Position numbers and translations under genes: made by a program | Assembly (NCBI GenBank): GCA_018873245.2 | Contig: JAEMBT020000006.1 | Span: 6,841,855 to 6,905,854, forward strand | Reading direction: 5' to 3' | DNA from: Archegozetes longisetosus | Lineage: Eukaryota > Arthropoda > Arachnida > Sarcoptiformes > Trhypochthoniidae | DNA length: 64,000 bases | Notes under the pieces: model-generated | The model's database searches: none | Told to the model about the DNA's origin: nothing | What the model saw: the letters and a program-made list of their open reading frames with translations, nothing else | Shown: positions 14,514 to 28,270 of the stretch, piece after piece | Layout of the letters: every line of letters begins with the position of its first letter | Numbering within the stretch: position 1 is the stretch's first letter

Positions 14514-17500
14514 TCATTCTTTAAGTTTATGCCACTCAGCAATTTGTCTTCGAGGAGATGTGATCACGTCTTGCCAATGCTTCTGAGTGGCAGGTCCCGT
14601 TTTGGGCCCTAATTCCAATTTTCCAATCACTTCGTTTTTGGTGACCCGATCGTAATCCAATACATGAAATTCAAGGCTCACATTTTCGAGACCTTCATTG
14701 TATGGCACATCAAATACAAAACTTTCATTGAAGACTGGGTTAGTAGTTCTCTTCTTTACGTGAGTTCGCTTTTTTACAATTTTCTGGTTGTTGTAAAGCA
14801 AGTAAATCTTCACGTAAGGATCTGTTTCAGTATCAATTTATAAGATGCATTAGTCCAACAAATTTAATAAAAAATATTCAACAAAACTTAGTATCTAATG
14901 TTTCTAGTAATGTGCATCAGTTCATATTGAACGACACTGTAAAGCTTCGATAAGTAAAAGCTACCGTATTGAATGCTTTCTGAAATCGATAACATTGGTC
15001 ATTAATTTTCCGCCATATTATTCATGGCATTTCTTATTAAGGTACTCTTACGCTACTATCTCAAATAAAATGAATCAGACTATGATTAACTTGAATCTTT
15101 TGACTGAATAACTCTGGATGTAGACTATGTCGAGTTCAATTTTGTTCATGATAGACATGATTGTCAGGACTAGAGTTCTAATAGCCTCGAGACTAGCATA
15201 TAACAAAATTTACTGTTGGCTGATTCAACGAAACTAACGCTCAGGGCCCAATCGATCACAACAAACAGCAGAGCTATTTTCATAAATATTGTAATAGCGC
15301 TCTTCTGATTGCCAAATATGTCTGAGTGAAGTTAATCAATAAATTGGACAAATATTCATTCAAAGCTCATTTTATGGGAACAACAATTAACCCGAAAGAA
15401 TACTGATTAATGAGAGCGTGACTGTATTTATATAAAATTGTTGTGTGCATTTCAATCAACTTGGTTAATTGATCGAGAATATTCTCACCACAAAGTCCTG
15501 TTAAGTCCATTTTAGGCAGATTCCGTGCTTTTAGAATGACAACAGTTAATCGGTTGGCTGCCGGCTGATAGCACAACGAAACCAAAATTTCTCCTCTATT
15601 TTGCATTCGGATCTTTAAGAGAGATCAGCATCAGGTTACTCACAGGCTATCAGTTGAGGCATGACCAGTCGATGTCTCGACTTATCTGAAAAAATTTGTC
15701 ATAACAAGCAAATACTTACTTTATGACTTCTCGGACAAATATCTTTAGTCAGAAGGATCTGCTTCTCTAATGAGTCAAATTCTAAGAGGTTTAATTGACA
15801 AAATACTTCTCCGATTACATCATCCCTAGAATAGCGATCAAAGCTTAACACAATAAAATGAAGAATTGTCGTCTGTAATTGATTCGGATTTATCCCGTAA
15901 AAAGTGAAATCTTCGTCATAAACTGGGTTCTGTGTTTTGCGTAATACTCGAGTTTTAACCTAAACAAGATGAAACGATGTATCGAATTGACTTTTGAATA
16001 AATGGTCCAAATGATTATTACATACTTTATGTTGCTTTTCAGGCAATAGCTGAAGCTTTATGTAAGGGTCAGAACTTGCAAAGTTAGGATCTTTGGGTGG
16101 TAAATCGCAACACTTTATTATAGTTACACAAAGTGCTCGTTTTTCATAGTTATATTTCAGTTTGAAATGTAACTTTCCCAGCGCCCATTCATTCTCTGCT
16201 TTTACTCCATTCTCTTTATCTTCTTTTTCAAACTATTCAAAGATAAGGTCCATTAAATACCATTCATTCAAGGCAATGCCTCTTATGCTTATGCTTATTA
16301 TGCTTTTTCTAAGAAACTTTCAGTCAAAAGAGCTGCTTAAATGACCACTTCATTATTTGATTTCAATTTTGATGATTTAAACAAATTTTGTAATTTAAAA
16401 ACAGTTAAGAAAATAGGAAAATATTAGAGTGATGCATATGAAAAATTTTGAGTGAATATCTCTAGAGAGCCATTATGAACTCATTAGAAAAGTATCCAGA
16501 ACATCGAAAAACCTTGAAATAGATTGACGAGAACTTGCAATTTTTCATTTTGAAACTAAAATTCTTTGAAGAACAGCCTTGACTCGAATCTTCCATAATA
16601 CTCTTCTTCTCAATTAGCCAGGACTAAGTTAATCTCTGTCGAGTAGGCTTTCAAAAGTTAATCCTTTGTACTAATTCCAGCTAAACATGTGTCTTACTTC
16701 TTATAGACTTTATAAACTCTTCATTTTATATGAATGATTTCACTTTCAATTAGTAATTATTCGAGACTAACATGATTTCAGTAAAAGTAAAAGTTCAAAT
16801 TTGGATAAAATTGAAACCAAGAGTTACGACTGTAATAATGATTGAACATAATTAAAAAATAGATATTGAACACAACAAAAAGTAGGATGGATTAGATTAT
16901 TTTATGAAACGGACAAAAATGGCCATAAAGAATTGGCCTATCGATTCATATAGATTCAAAATGAATAATCCCAAAGTTCCAAGACCTAATGAAGAGTCAG
17001 TTGATAACTTAATCAACAAACTCAAAATGATCGTATTCTGATATTTTCATATGAAAATGCTTTGATTAGCGTATTTTTTCTCAAAATCAAATTTAAATCT
17101 CTCGGGCAAAACATTGTTGTTAAAAGCATTTTAATGTGTTACATAATTTTTGTGTTAGAGCTTTAATTTGATTTGAATAAAAATTGCTCGCAATACTTTC
17201 TCAATAATCATTGATTGTAGAAAGCGGCCATAAATGTAAATCATTTACATATTGTTCCGCATTTTTAAGAGATTTTTCTTTTTCCTCAAATCCATTTATC
17301 GATAAGTACTATAGTTCAGAAAAATTGTCAATCTTTATACCCTTTTGATTTGGTCTCTTGACACTTCATTATCGTCTCGTCCTTCCATTAAAATAGCGAC
17401 TTCTTTCAGTCCATCATTAGTGAGACATTTTCCAGAAGATTTTCGTTCCGAAGGCTTATCATTTGTCCCTGAAAATTTACCAATCAGTCAGTTCAACTAA

Positions 17501-20500
17501 AAAACCATTCAAAAGTATTCCTAAAGTTTTAGATTAGTTCCTACTCTTGAACATTGAACAAGACCCTTGAATCTTCGTATCTATTTGGAGAAATGAATAG
17601 CTTGCTCGAAAGCTGAATAAACACTAATAAATAGAAACATTCACTTCTCGTCAAACTTCTTAGGTATGAGTAGCTCTGAAGAGTTCATATAAAACAGTAC
17701 TTTCTTATTACTAGTACTACTTAGTACTATTTGTACTTTCTTATTTTCAAAGATTCAAAAGCTTAAAAACAGATACTTTCTCAAATACAGAATAATAAAT
17801 GAAGATTTTAATTTGAATCATGTTTGAACTGAAATACAATTGCATTATTTCGTAAGACTAGTCTTTATATTTTAACGGAACTCTGAGTGCTAACAAGTCT
17901 AAACTTCAATAAATGAAGAACATTGATAAACCATTATTCTTCTTTAGGGGTCACATCTCCTACTGTGAGCAAATATGAAATGATTGCAACACTTTTAAGA
18001 TTAAAATCTTTATGTGAGCTTTGGATGGAATAGGCTATCAAATATAAAGAGAGCTGTTCGGATTTTTCAGAAGACTCTTTATGGAAAATTCAGAATTCAT
18101 AAAAGATCCATTCTTTGACATTTGTGGATTTTTCAAGTCCAAGTGAAAAATAAACCAAAATAAAAAATAAGTTAAATGAAAAACTTGAATATAGAACTGA
18201 GAGAAATAATAATCAGACATAAAATTGAGAATAAAGATTTTGATCTAGTTAAAGTGGCTCCTGAATTTTGCCACAATTGAACTTGTTTTTCATGAAAAAA
18301 TTTGAAGATTCAATTCCAAGGTAAATATCAGCTCGAAATTGTTAAAATCAACACAAAAGGCTGATTTTAAGTAGAATTAATTCAATAATAACTAGCTTGG
18401 TTTAAATAATGATTTAATCGACATTCCATTCATTGTTTCAGAAAAGAAGTATTCTTAGGTGTATTTGATACTGTATTATGAACACGGTTCAACATTTTTA
18501 TTTTACATCAAATAATGTAACAAATTTGAGTAAATTCTATACTGTAATGCTTCATAGATTAAGACCCTTGAAAAATTTTGAGAGTACCGAAAAATCCCAA
18601 GTCGTTCTTTGGCAACAAGCTGCTTTTATCTTAAACTAAACGACTACATGATTGAGTTTCGTATACCTTCGTCGAGTGAACAAACTCTATAGGTTTGAAA
18701 TTTGGCCTAAAGTAAATAACGGTAGTTTTCACGAGTGTTCGTGTATTTCGATGTATCTACTTTGTTTTTGACTTATAATCGTCATTCTTATTCTATAACA
18801 ATAGTTTCGATTATGTTGTGTCACGCTATCTTGATTCTCGACCGATTCATCCAATTCTTATTATTGGGAAAATTCCAAATAACAATGATTATATGGCTAC
18901 ACTAATTTTATTTCAAATATTTCAAGTACTCATTTGTAGATAGAAGCAACAAATCTAAAACAACCACACATTCTTGGATAAAGCACAGATAGGGGAGTAG
19001 GAATGCATTATTCAACTTATTATTCACATTTTGATTGATTTCGTAGTTCCTATAGCCTTAAAGTTTACCCAAAACTCAAATGAAAAGCTTTGAGAACTTA
19101 AGTCACAAATTAAAGCGTACTTTTCATTATTAACACAATATAAAACACTTTGATGAGAAAATAAGTAACATTTAGTATTGAATTATTTCGTGTTACTCAT
19201 TGAAATTTGGAATAAAAATTACAAGCTTAAGGGCAAACTTAAGGCTCAATAGTAGAGAAATCTAACAGCTATTTATAAACTTCAATTAATCTAGCCAATA
19301 AAATAAACAACTCAATACTAAAAGCTATTTATTTTCTCATCAAAATGCCTTATATTGTGTTTTTATTGGTGACATAAGTTCTCAGAATAATGACGATGAT
19401 AAAAATGGGAATAATAAGTTGATTTACACGCTTCTATTTCCTTATCTGTACAAAATCATCCTCTACTTTTTCATCAGAGAGAAATAAGACTTGTCTTAAC
19501 CAACAAAAATCAAATAGTTTTAGATTTAAAAAAAGCTAAACACGCGATTTTTCGTTTCAATGTGTAATTAGCTGAGCAATCAATTTATTGAGTTGATTTG
19601 TCAAAACTAGATATAGGCTCTTGCAACTTATTAGAAGTATTACTTTTAGTATTAACACAAACATCGGTTAAATTGTTCTTATGTAAAATATGTAAATCTT
19701 ATGCAAATAAACGCGTCATACAAAAAGTAACTTAAATCATTTCTATGAATCTATTGAAAGTCTTACGCAATACATGAGTTCGCATAACATTAATAATTGT
19801 ACCCAACACATCTTATCTCAACTAAACATTCCATCTAATCGATCATATTTTTATAGAATGGTTTCTTTCGAAATATAGCTATCAGTTTGGACTTTAAGAC
19901 GAAAACTTGTTTTAAGTCTATAAAGTTATTAAGCTTCGCTCACACCGATTCAAGTTTTAGAAGATATGACTCAATTATAAGTTAGTTTCGCGCAACATCA
20001 AATCTAGTTATTTTTTCATTCCTTTCAAACTTAGGCTAATTCAACGAATTTTTATTAAAAGCCAACATTTCTCAGCTATTCTACTTTCGAAATTCTTCTG
20101 GAGAAGTTAAGCCAATCTTGAAATGTTTTGCTTGGCTTAAATCTGATCGTGATTTCATTTGAGGTTTCCATAGTATTGACTAACTCTATACCAGAATAAC
20201 GGTAGATTTGGAGCTCAATGTAAAGACATGCCAAGCATTAGTCCGTGAAAAACATAATGCCGTTGTAAATAACCTCAATAGAAGCGCATACACAAATATA
20301 ATTTCTTAATTAAACCAAACCAATACTACCTTCATTATAGACTAATGTTACTCATCTATACATGTATATACTCTCAAGTAAACTATTGGATTGAAAACTT
20401 CATATCCGCGTTAAAAATTAAATGTATGTACAATATTGTTGTAAATGACACCCAGGTTTAAGTTTAGCTTAATTTAGTTTGTATCGGCAAAGGCGAATTC

Positions 20501-23500
20501 AATCTAGACTTATAAACAATTACTGGTTAATGTGATCAACAATATTGCGCCCTATTCAATAGCAAGACCTAAATCTAGTCAAACAAATCATCTCTAAAGC
20601 TATCATAGCTGAATGGATTGAACTTCAAGTTAAAAAATGCTAGAGTGATGCTGCATTGGTTCTCAAATTTATTAGATTTCACGTCTAAAAATTAATCTTC
20701 AAAAAAGATGGAACTTTCTTCTGAAAAATCTTTGACACGTCGAAAACTTTTGATATATTTTCAGAAAAATTGTTTTTAGGAATGCGTAATAATTTATTTA
20801 TGCCGAGACGTCTCATGAAAATCCTGAAGGTTTTTGCTAAAGAAACTCATATTCTTAATAGGACAGCAACATTATTATGATAAATATGGTCATGAATGTA
20901 AAGTTATTGTATTTATAGCCGTAACTAAAATAAAAATGAATTCTAATTCAAATACCGGGTGGAGATTTTTGTCCTGTAGGGCTCGGGCTCTTCTTCAAAA
21001 CAGTTCCAGAACCAGGACTCTTAACGGCTGAACTCTTTTTTACTGGCAAAGTTCTGTCCACTGGAATATTCCTTTTAATAAGTAATGTTTTGTGATTATG
21101 TTGTTCACTGTTGCGACGCTTATAGAAGTAGCAGGTCGTGGCTGCGATTACCAAAATGAAGAAAGCACTTCCCACACATATTCCTACAACTGTAGCAGCT
21201 GCTGAAGTAGCTACAATTTATAAATAAAATAAGAACAATTCATTCATTCTTATTATTATGGCTTATTATTATTTATTCAAAACTTTTAACTTCAGTATAG
21301 TATTGCTCTTTTCAAGTTGTTTTTATTGAGCTTTCTTTTGCTTTTCAGTATGTCAACAAAGACTTTGAAGACCTATAGGACTACAATGTATAGTGCGGAT
21401 AAAAATAGTCTCTAATTTTCAGATCTAGCAACTTTCTCACTCGTAGGTATTCCGCCTCCTCCTTCATATCAACTTTCAAAGTATTAAATAAGACGACGAA
21501 ATTTTGAGGTCAATTTACCCAAGTTGTAAAAAGTTGTTGTCGACAAGCTTTAACGAACATGTTTCAAGTCAATTTCGATCACAAATATTTCTACATTCTA
21601 ACTTTTAGATGTAAGAGTTCTCCTCTTTCGTATTTTTTGCCTCAACTTAGCCTCAGAAACAACTGGATTTGACGAAATAGTTTTCGCTATCTTTCAAATG
21701 ATGGCACATTCAATGTTTAGAAATTTGATGTTAAGTTTGAAGTGAAAACTGTTAAGATAGATCTCCAAAATGTTTTTTCAATTTGTTTTTCTTGTCACTA
21801 CCTCATTTCATTCATCTTTCTCTTATTCGTACTAAAACTAAATGATTTGATGGCTTTCATTTGACTCTTGCTTTGTGGCTTGGGTTTTGAAAACTCGGAA
21901 CTTGACTACTTAAATAGATGAATCAGTTTTGTCGAATAGTTCACTTGAAAGATATTTACTTGAAAGCATCAAAAGATATGTTAAATGACTTATTTAGAAA
22001 TAATTGTAAACTCACTAACCATAGGCTGAACTGAAGCTATTACTAATAAATTTTTGTCTAAAGCAGTTAAGTAGTAATAAAATAGTTGTACCAATTTTTT
22101 CACGTGAGCTACTTCACAAAACTCATTCATATATGAAAATATTTGAAGCTGAATGAGCATTATTTTCAGTTTTATTGCTTCAAATTACTTAATAATTGAG
22201 AAAAATGTCCTGTAATAACAGTAAGCTCAGGTTTATCACATTATCCTATTTTCAGCTTATAACCTATTGTCGAATGAAGAAATTTCTCATTATTTGGAAA
22301 ATGGCATTAGTATTAGTGCGTTGTTTCACTCAAATCATTTCAAGTCTATAGAACGAATGCCCACACGAACGGACAAGCGTTTCGAGATTAATACAAATGA
22401 CTCGAGTCGTTCTCGAGATTGACAATGTAGAAAAACTAGCATTCTCTTAGATTAAAAAACTTTGCAGCTAAATTCTATATTAAGAGCCCTTTAAATTTCG
22501 TGATTCAGCTCTTAAAACAGGTAATTGAGTTAACACTGACATAATAGTAATACTTAATAACATAGCTTACAATAATGCTATCTAATTATTGATGAAGTGT
22601 TTCAATTCTATTCTAACATATGTCAAAGTAAGTCACTTCCAAACTGACTTTAAGCAATTCATTTGAAATTCTAATTATTCTCACGTGTAAAGCTTAAAAT
22701 CCATATTTATGGCAATTTATTTTTATTGTAAGCGATTAAGAAATTTATTGTTCCATCCATCAATTCATAATTGCTATAATGTTTGCACATTTATCTAACC
22801 ATTAATCAATATCTTATTTCTCAACTGGATCTGTACTCCACTAGAAACTTGAAATACTTTCAAATTTTGTTCAGCTACTTCCTAACAAAATTGAGCTTTG
22901 GTTAACAGCAGTTATTTTATTGAAACTTGAAAAACCATTTTAACTTGAAGGAGTTCGTGTAAATGACAAGCCAATTAATCTATAGCTCAGTTAGATATCA
23001 AGAATGATAGTCATTAAGCCAACAAGTTGTTATAGAAACTATATTTTTTCATGCTCGCTCCATCATTAATTTATAATCAAACTATTAATCATATTATTTG
23101 AGGGTAGTTTTTTAATCTAAAACTAAATTATTTTCAGAATTTTCATAGCTTAGGAATAAATAATATCTTATTTTAATTTTAGTTGCTTTCATTTAATTGA
23201 ATGTATCCATTTCGTGATTCGATAGGCCGTATAATTGAAATCTTTTCATGTATTCTATCGTTTTGCTCAACAGCAAAACCTATTTCTTTTGGAAATTAAA
23301 TTTTTAAAATAATATTGCTTCAGTTAACATTATATGGATTTTCCAATTTTTAGGCTTCATTTTACTTGTATTTAATTATTTTATCATTCATAAGATAATA
23401 AATCGTTACATTAATTTATATACTTGTACACTCTATGTCGAAATAAAATATTTTTATTAGGTACAAAAAGTTATGAAATAACATATTTGACTTGAAAGAT

Positions 23501-24346
23501 CAAATAGCCTTTAGAATCTTTCATAATTAGAATGATATTTTTGCTCAAAACGTTGCACAATCAACGATATGCTGAGTAATTTTATCATTATTCTAATGTT
23601 AACAGCGCATTTCGATAAGAATAGAGCTCAAAAATAACCCCTTAAAAATTGATCATCATATTATCTGATATTATCTCATTAATAGCTTAAGCTTCAAATT
23701 AGATAAATGTTCAAGCATAAGTGTCTATAAGGTTTTCAATCAGCTAAATTAATCCATGAATATTAACGACCATTAAATGGATGATTGTTTTATATCTGAT
23801 CAAAATTTGACATTAATTGAAGTAAAAGATTGAATAATATAATATTCATAGCTTAGATAGACAAATCGATAAGAGGCCAAACTCAAGAATACGATCATAG
23901 AATCTCTCACCCTAAAGCATTTTGACAAATGCTGAGCCTCCCAAATGTAATTTAATCGTAATTTGCTCAGTAATCATTATAGGTTTAATCTATATTTGCT
24001 AAAACTAATACCGATTTATATACGTTAGTTTTTAGTAAAATTGATGTGTACTTTTGCTCTTATATTAAAACTAGTGGTTTTCGATACACTTGATAAGACT
24101 CTACATATTAGTCAATTTGACTAATAACACATGTGAAAATATAATCACATTTCTATTATATTCAAAACATATTAGATTGATCTGAAAATCGGTGCGTAAT
24201 CGTAGTATTTCGGAAACAATATGTTAGACCTAAGAATAGCCTATAATAAGATTACGAAATTACTTACAGTTTTCAACTGTCTTAATGTGTGGCGAACCTT
24301 CAGGTCCATAATGAGGTGGTTTCATATATGAACTATATCGTTTCAT
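14514..24346 (-). CDS. SYT4: Synaptotagmin-4/11-type vesicle protein
   Basis: Ca2+-responsive vesicle protein with one membrane span and two C2 domains. Minus-strand exons: 24346-24268, 21210-20956, 17468-17341, 16232-16026, 15959-15720, 15612-15489, 14821-14514. All phases fit and give 446 aa (vertebrate SYT4 is about 425). The short N-terminus leads into a TM (about 37-55: [16 protein letters not shown]) and a basic linker. C2A starts at [16 protein letters not shown] and contains [20 protein letters not shown]. Its third Ca2+ loop reads [11 protein letters not shown]: the Ser in place of Asp is the hallmark of SYT4/11. C2B starts at [11 protein letters not shown], has CDPYVKIYL and a DYDRVTKNE loop, and ends in [10 protein letters not shown]. 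The start codon is the first ATG of the first exon found, so an extra upstream exon is possible. The acceptor before 15612 (TTAAAG) is weak but is the only one that keeps frame. Confidence 0.9.
17469..20955 (-). other. Large SYT4 intron
   Basis: 3.5-kb intron between the TM/basic-linker exon and the second linker exon. It holds the fold-back repeat at 19092-19385. No other gene or domain was recognised. Confidence 0.65.
19092..19385. repeat. Imperfect inverted repeat (fold-back element) in SYT4 intron
   Basis: The left arm runs from GAGAACTTAAGTCAC at 19092 to TTTAGTATTGA near 19180. The right arm, about 19308-19385, is its reverse complement at roughly 80-85% identity, including ACACAATATAA and TTTGATGAGAAAATAA. 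The left arm carries a short extra segment, and a loop of about 130 nt separates the arms. It resembles a degraded MITE or fold-back element. No clear target-site duplication or coding content was seen. Confidence 0.6.
21211..24267 (-). other. First large SYT4 intron
   Basis: 3.1-kb intron upstream of the TM exon. AT-rich, with no recognisable gene, repeat family or RNA. Confidence 0.6.
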
Positions 24347-26075
24347 AGCATTCGGACTAATATCTAAAATCTCACATAATTTGATTACAATATGCTAAAT
24401 GTGTTTCTATAATTTAAATTTATCTTGCAAAAGATCTTCTCCTGAAAAAGTACTTCACAACATGGCCTCTGACTAGTAGTGCACTGTCAATAGAAGAAAT
24501 ATTCAGTTGAGAAACAGGAACTATATAACTATTAACATTGAGCTGCTATATAACTGTGGAATAAGAAAGAGCAAAATCAGGTTTGAGTTGAGTCGACGTA
24601 GAGAATAGTAAATGCAATTTAAGCTTAATACAAGTAGAATAGAGTAGAGTATAGTAGAAGCAAACTCTCGAGAATTCATAAAAACTGAGAGCAACTTCAT
24701 TGAAATGCGCACTCAAAGGAGACTCTAATATTACTCCTATTCTATGGCTTCATACAAGCATAAAAATTTAATTTAAGCTTCATAAATATTTTACGAATAT
24801 ACTCATAATACTTCTAATCTGAAGCATTTAGTATTTGTCTCCTTTTCTGCTTCTATTCAGCTATTGATCTCTCGATACAATAATCAAAACTAGTAGAAGA
24901 CTAAGTACTTTTAGAATTTGCTTTAATTAATCATCAGTTCTTAAATTTAAATCTTAAAGCTTTCAATCTCTAAAATGAAATTAAATCTCATATTTTTATC
25001 TACTACTTGCTAGTTGAATAAATAAACGATTAATCATTCCTTTTGACACACTATAGTTGACAAATTTTAATTAATTTCAGCAAATTTATTACTTGCACAA
25101 TACTCTTTGTTTAATATCCTATTCCTTAATAGTTAATGAAATAATTGAAATTTTTGTACTGAGTTATTGGTCATAAAGTATTGTGGGAAGCTAGTCAAAC
25201 AGCTATAATTGAAAATTTATTCACAATTTTCTCTCTTATCTAAAACGCTAACTAAAGAATAAAATGCAATCAAAACTTAAAGTAAGAGTAATCCTTATAG
25301 CTTGCGAATGATGTTTTAAAATTGTGATAAAACCTCAATAGATCAGTGTTTTCTTTTAATTTGTTTATATTGGGTTTTAAATAAGCATCTATTAATGAAA
25401 GAGTGAGACTAATCACTGAACAAATACAAAACGCTAACAGAAAGTGTAATAAAATACAATAGAAAACAACAGTTACTATAGTTATATCTATTACAATACA
25501 ATCTGTACTATTAAGCTAATACAAGAGTTGTTTACCAATAGGATTATGGTACCGTCGCACAAAGAATGCAAAGATAAAATGACATCAAATGGAACATTTG
25601 GTTGCTAGAGTTACCTCCTATTACGTAAGCCCCAAATTATATTATTTTGCTTACGAATAGTTGCCGCTTGGAAAATAGTCACCAGCTAAGTTTCCAGCTA
25701 AGTTTTTCATCTAATAGACTATTCCATCATTTAAAAAACCTATTTATAAATCAATTTAATAATGAAACTCCCTTCACAAAACAGCTCTGAGCTGCAGTCA
25801 ATTTCAAATAAGATTTCTTTAAAAAATATACAGTTTCACTCGTTCTTTTCAATATACTTTTCTTGATCCCTCCCTTCAATCAAGATTCATTTTGTTTTGT
25901 TGCCTTCAGCAAGACTAAGAATCCAAGTTGAAGGTTAGCAATTGTCTGTTCTCCAAAGTGATGTATTCTGATTTTCAAATTTTTTCTATATATTGGTTTG
26001 TTCGAATGAAAATTAAACAAAATTAATAATTGCTACTATGAATGAGGTAGTCAAGTCTAAAAATGTTGCTAAAAG

Positions 26076-26126
26076 CAATCATACTGATGATTCAATCATA
26101 CTGATAATTCAACCATACTGATCATA
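26076..26126. repeat. Three-copy 17-bp tandem repeat
   Basis: Three adjacent copies of the unit CAATCATACTGATGATT, with 2-4 differences in the later copies. Confidence 0.8.
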
Positions 26127-26237
26127 TTGACAATATTTCAATTAAATTGAAAAAATGATTAAATAATATGAAATATCTAGTTGAACGCGTAGAATTAAGC
26201 TGTCGATTAAGGACGTGCTCGAAGCTATAGAAGATGT

Positions 26238-26271
26238 CATCTCGAAAATTCGACTTTACTCGACTTTATAG
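26238..26271. repeat. Dispersed motif, copy 1
   Basis: Begins CATCTCGAAAATTCGACTTT and ends in CGACTTTATAG. A close copy lies at 39747-39783 and a more diverged inverted copy at 40034-40060, so this is probably a small interspersed repeat family. Confidence 0.5.
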
Positions 26272-26280
26272 GTGAGATGA

Positions 26281-26559
26281 AATCCTATAGCATCGAGTGT
26301 GGCCTCGATAGATTCGTATCGCAGAGACGAGTTGGGCGATTTAGGATTTGTATTCCTGAGAGATCGGGAACATGTCGCACATGTTTATCAAGATTCAACC
26401 CATTTTTTCACTATTGGAATGGATCAAAATAATTATTTCTACAGAAATGAAATGGAAATGTCAATAAAAGTTCATGATCAATTCAGAAACGCTTTTGATA
26501 ACTTTTCAAGTCTCGATTTTTACGGTGCCTCAAAACTAAATCCTATGATTGTATCATGA
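26281..26559 (+). CDS. Unidentified open frame, possible terminal exon or relic
   Basis: The frame is open for 279 nt between stop codons and has no ATG near its beginning; the first in-frame start-like codon is a GTG at 26299. The translation is rich in Asp, Arg, Phe and His (for example GDLGFVFLRDREHVAHVY) rather than the Lys/Ile/Asn filler typical of random AT-rich frames here. An AG at 26289-26290 could be an acceptor and an A-rich AATAAA-like stretch follows about 45 nt after the stop. I recognise no family. It could be the last exon of an unrecognised gene or a transposon remnant, since a dispersed repeat lies just upstream. Confidence 0.2.
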   Translation, partial: NPIASSVASIDSYRRDELGDLGFVFLRDREHVAHVYQDSTHFFTIGMDQNNYFYRNEMEMSIKVHDQFRNAFDNFSSLDFYGASKLNPMIVS

Positions 26560-28270
26560 GCGTTCTGAATGACAAGTGATTTTATATTGACTGTGAAAAT
26601 CAAATAAAATAAATTTAGTTCAAGTAACTTTGAGTAAAATCAAATCTTGAGCAAAGAGGTAGCAAATATAGCTGCAAACTTCCTACACAAATAAACACAT
26701 CGAAAAATAGCTTTTTGCTGTTTTGTAGCTGTATCATAAACAACATCTTTAGTTTCATATAAACGGAACAAAAACGGATTATTTTACTCATTTCATGTCC
26801 TTAATTAATTGAATTCCTAATTATTGAATTATTAGTGAGGATTAAAACTTTCAATATAGTCGATAAGGCTTCTCATGACTTAGTATTTCTTGTTAGGTTC
26901 GTTCATATAATTATAATAATTTCTCATTCGATCGGTCGAGAAGACTGAAACTTCAACTGTTATTATATATGCTTCTCTTAGCCCCAAAGAACACTCAAAA
27001 CATTTACTTAGTCTTAAGAACAAAACGTTATGACAGTAGTTCTATGACGATTCAAGTATGTATTTAAAGTGGATTTCAATTGATACTCCAGACTTTCATG
27101 CTTTACGCCAACGATCATTGACTAGAATTACAGCGCATTCAAGAAATAAGAGAAACTTCTTCAAAGATACCTATACCGTATGCACTTATCTATCAAGTAT
27201 TACTTCCTACCTGTAAGGCTTTACAAATTCGACTCATTGGTAAAGTTCAAAACAATTACAATCTAATTATTAATCAATCGATAAAGTGAATAAAAGCAAA
27301 TTAACAGTTCAGAAAGTAATGTAAGCTTATATAGATCTCAGAGTTCAATTATATTGAACTGAAAAGTTACTTTAAACTGATCAAAGATGATTCAGTTTTG
27401 AGAGACTACTTTAAAGCTGATAGTTTTTTAGAAACTTTTAAATAAAGATTTTATCTATCATATCTTATTTCTTTTCCTTACTTTTGCATCGTTGATCTCT
27501 AAATAAGTTGACTCAAGAAAATTATTGATCAGCATTTCTCCACTCATTCATTCGAGAGTAATGTTTACAAAAATTCAACGATCTGTTGAAAAATTTTCAA
27601 ACTCGAGGACTAACCGTCTTCTTGGGCTGTTTCGATTAATCTTAACTATGAAAATTTGAATAATCCAAATTTTACTTTCGACTTTAAATACTAGTGGAGC
27701 TAATGGGTTGCGATTTTAGATGTTAAAACTTGGATTCTCGTCTTAAGGCTTTCCAAGATCAGCTATTTGTGAGCTTCATTTGACTTATTGGTTCAACACT
27801 TGGAAGATTCGTCATTCGAACGAACTAATCCCCTTTACTCTGATAGTTGTGAACTCGCCAACGCATAATTCAAGCTAAACTGATTTTTATGTATAAAAGT
27901 TTGAAAAACTCTATTTCTGTATTCAGATTGAGTTTATGCAAATGATTTGACATTCGTATCAATCGATCACCTGATGCAATGGTTTAAAGTACTTTCTATC
28001 GATTATTTTTATTTTTTATCAAATTTTGGTTGCTTACGAATAAATAATTTTGAACTGAAATGAGAGAACTCTTTTCAAAATAGTGAGTGAACAATAGAAG
28101 AACACTATTCAGATTTTAAGTTGTTCTGTTAAGGTAGACTTCACTTACGACTCAATAGTAAACACCTCATTAATTCTGTTTAGATCTACAAAAAAAAGTC
28201 TTTCATAATGAATATAAAGTAAACTAGTTCAAGTTAGATTTTCATTATAAAATTGAGTCTAAATTCTAAA

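Larger units (their letters stand above)
24347..28270. other. Intergenic region, SYT4 to SLC41
   Basis: 3.9 kb between divergent genes. It contains a 17-bp tandem repeat (26076-26126), one copy of a dispersed motif (26238-26271) and an unexplained open frame (26281-26559). The rest is AT-rich and featureless to me. Confidence 0.55.
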
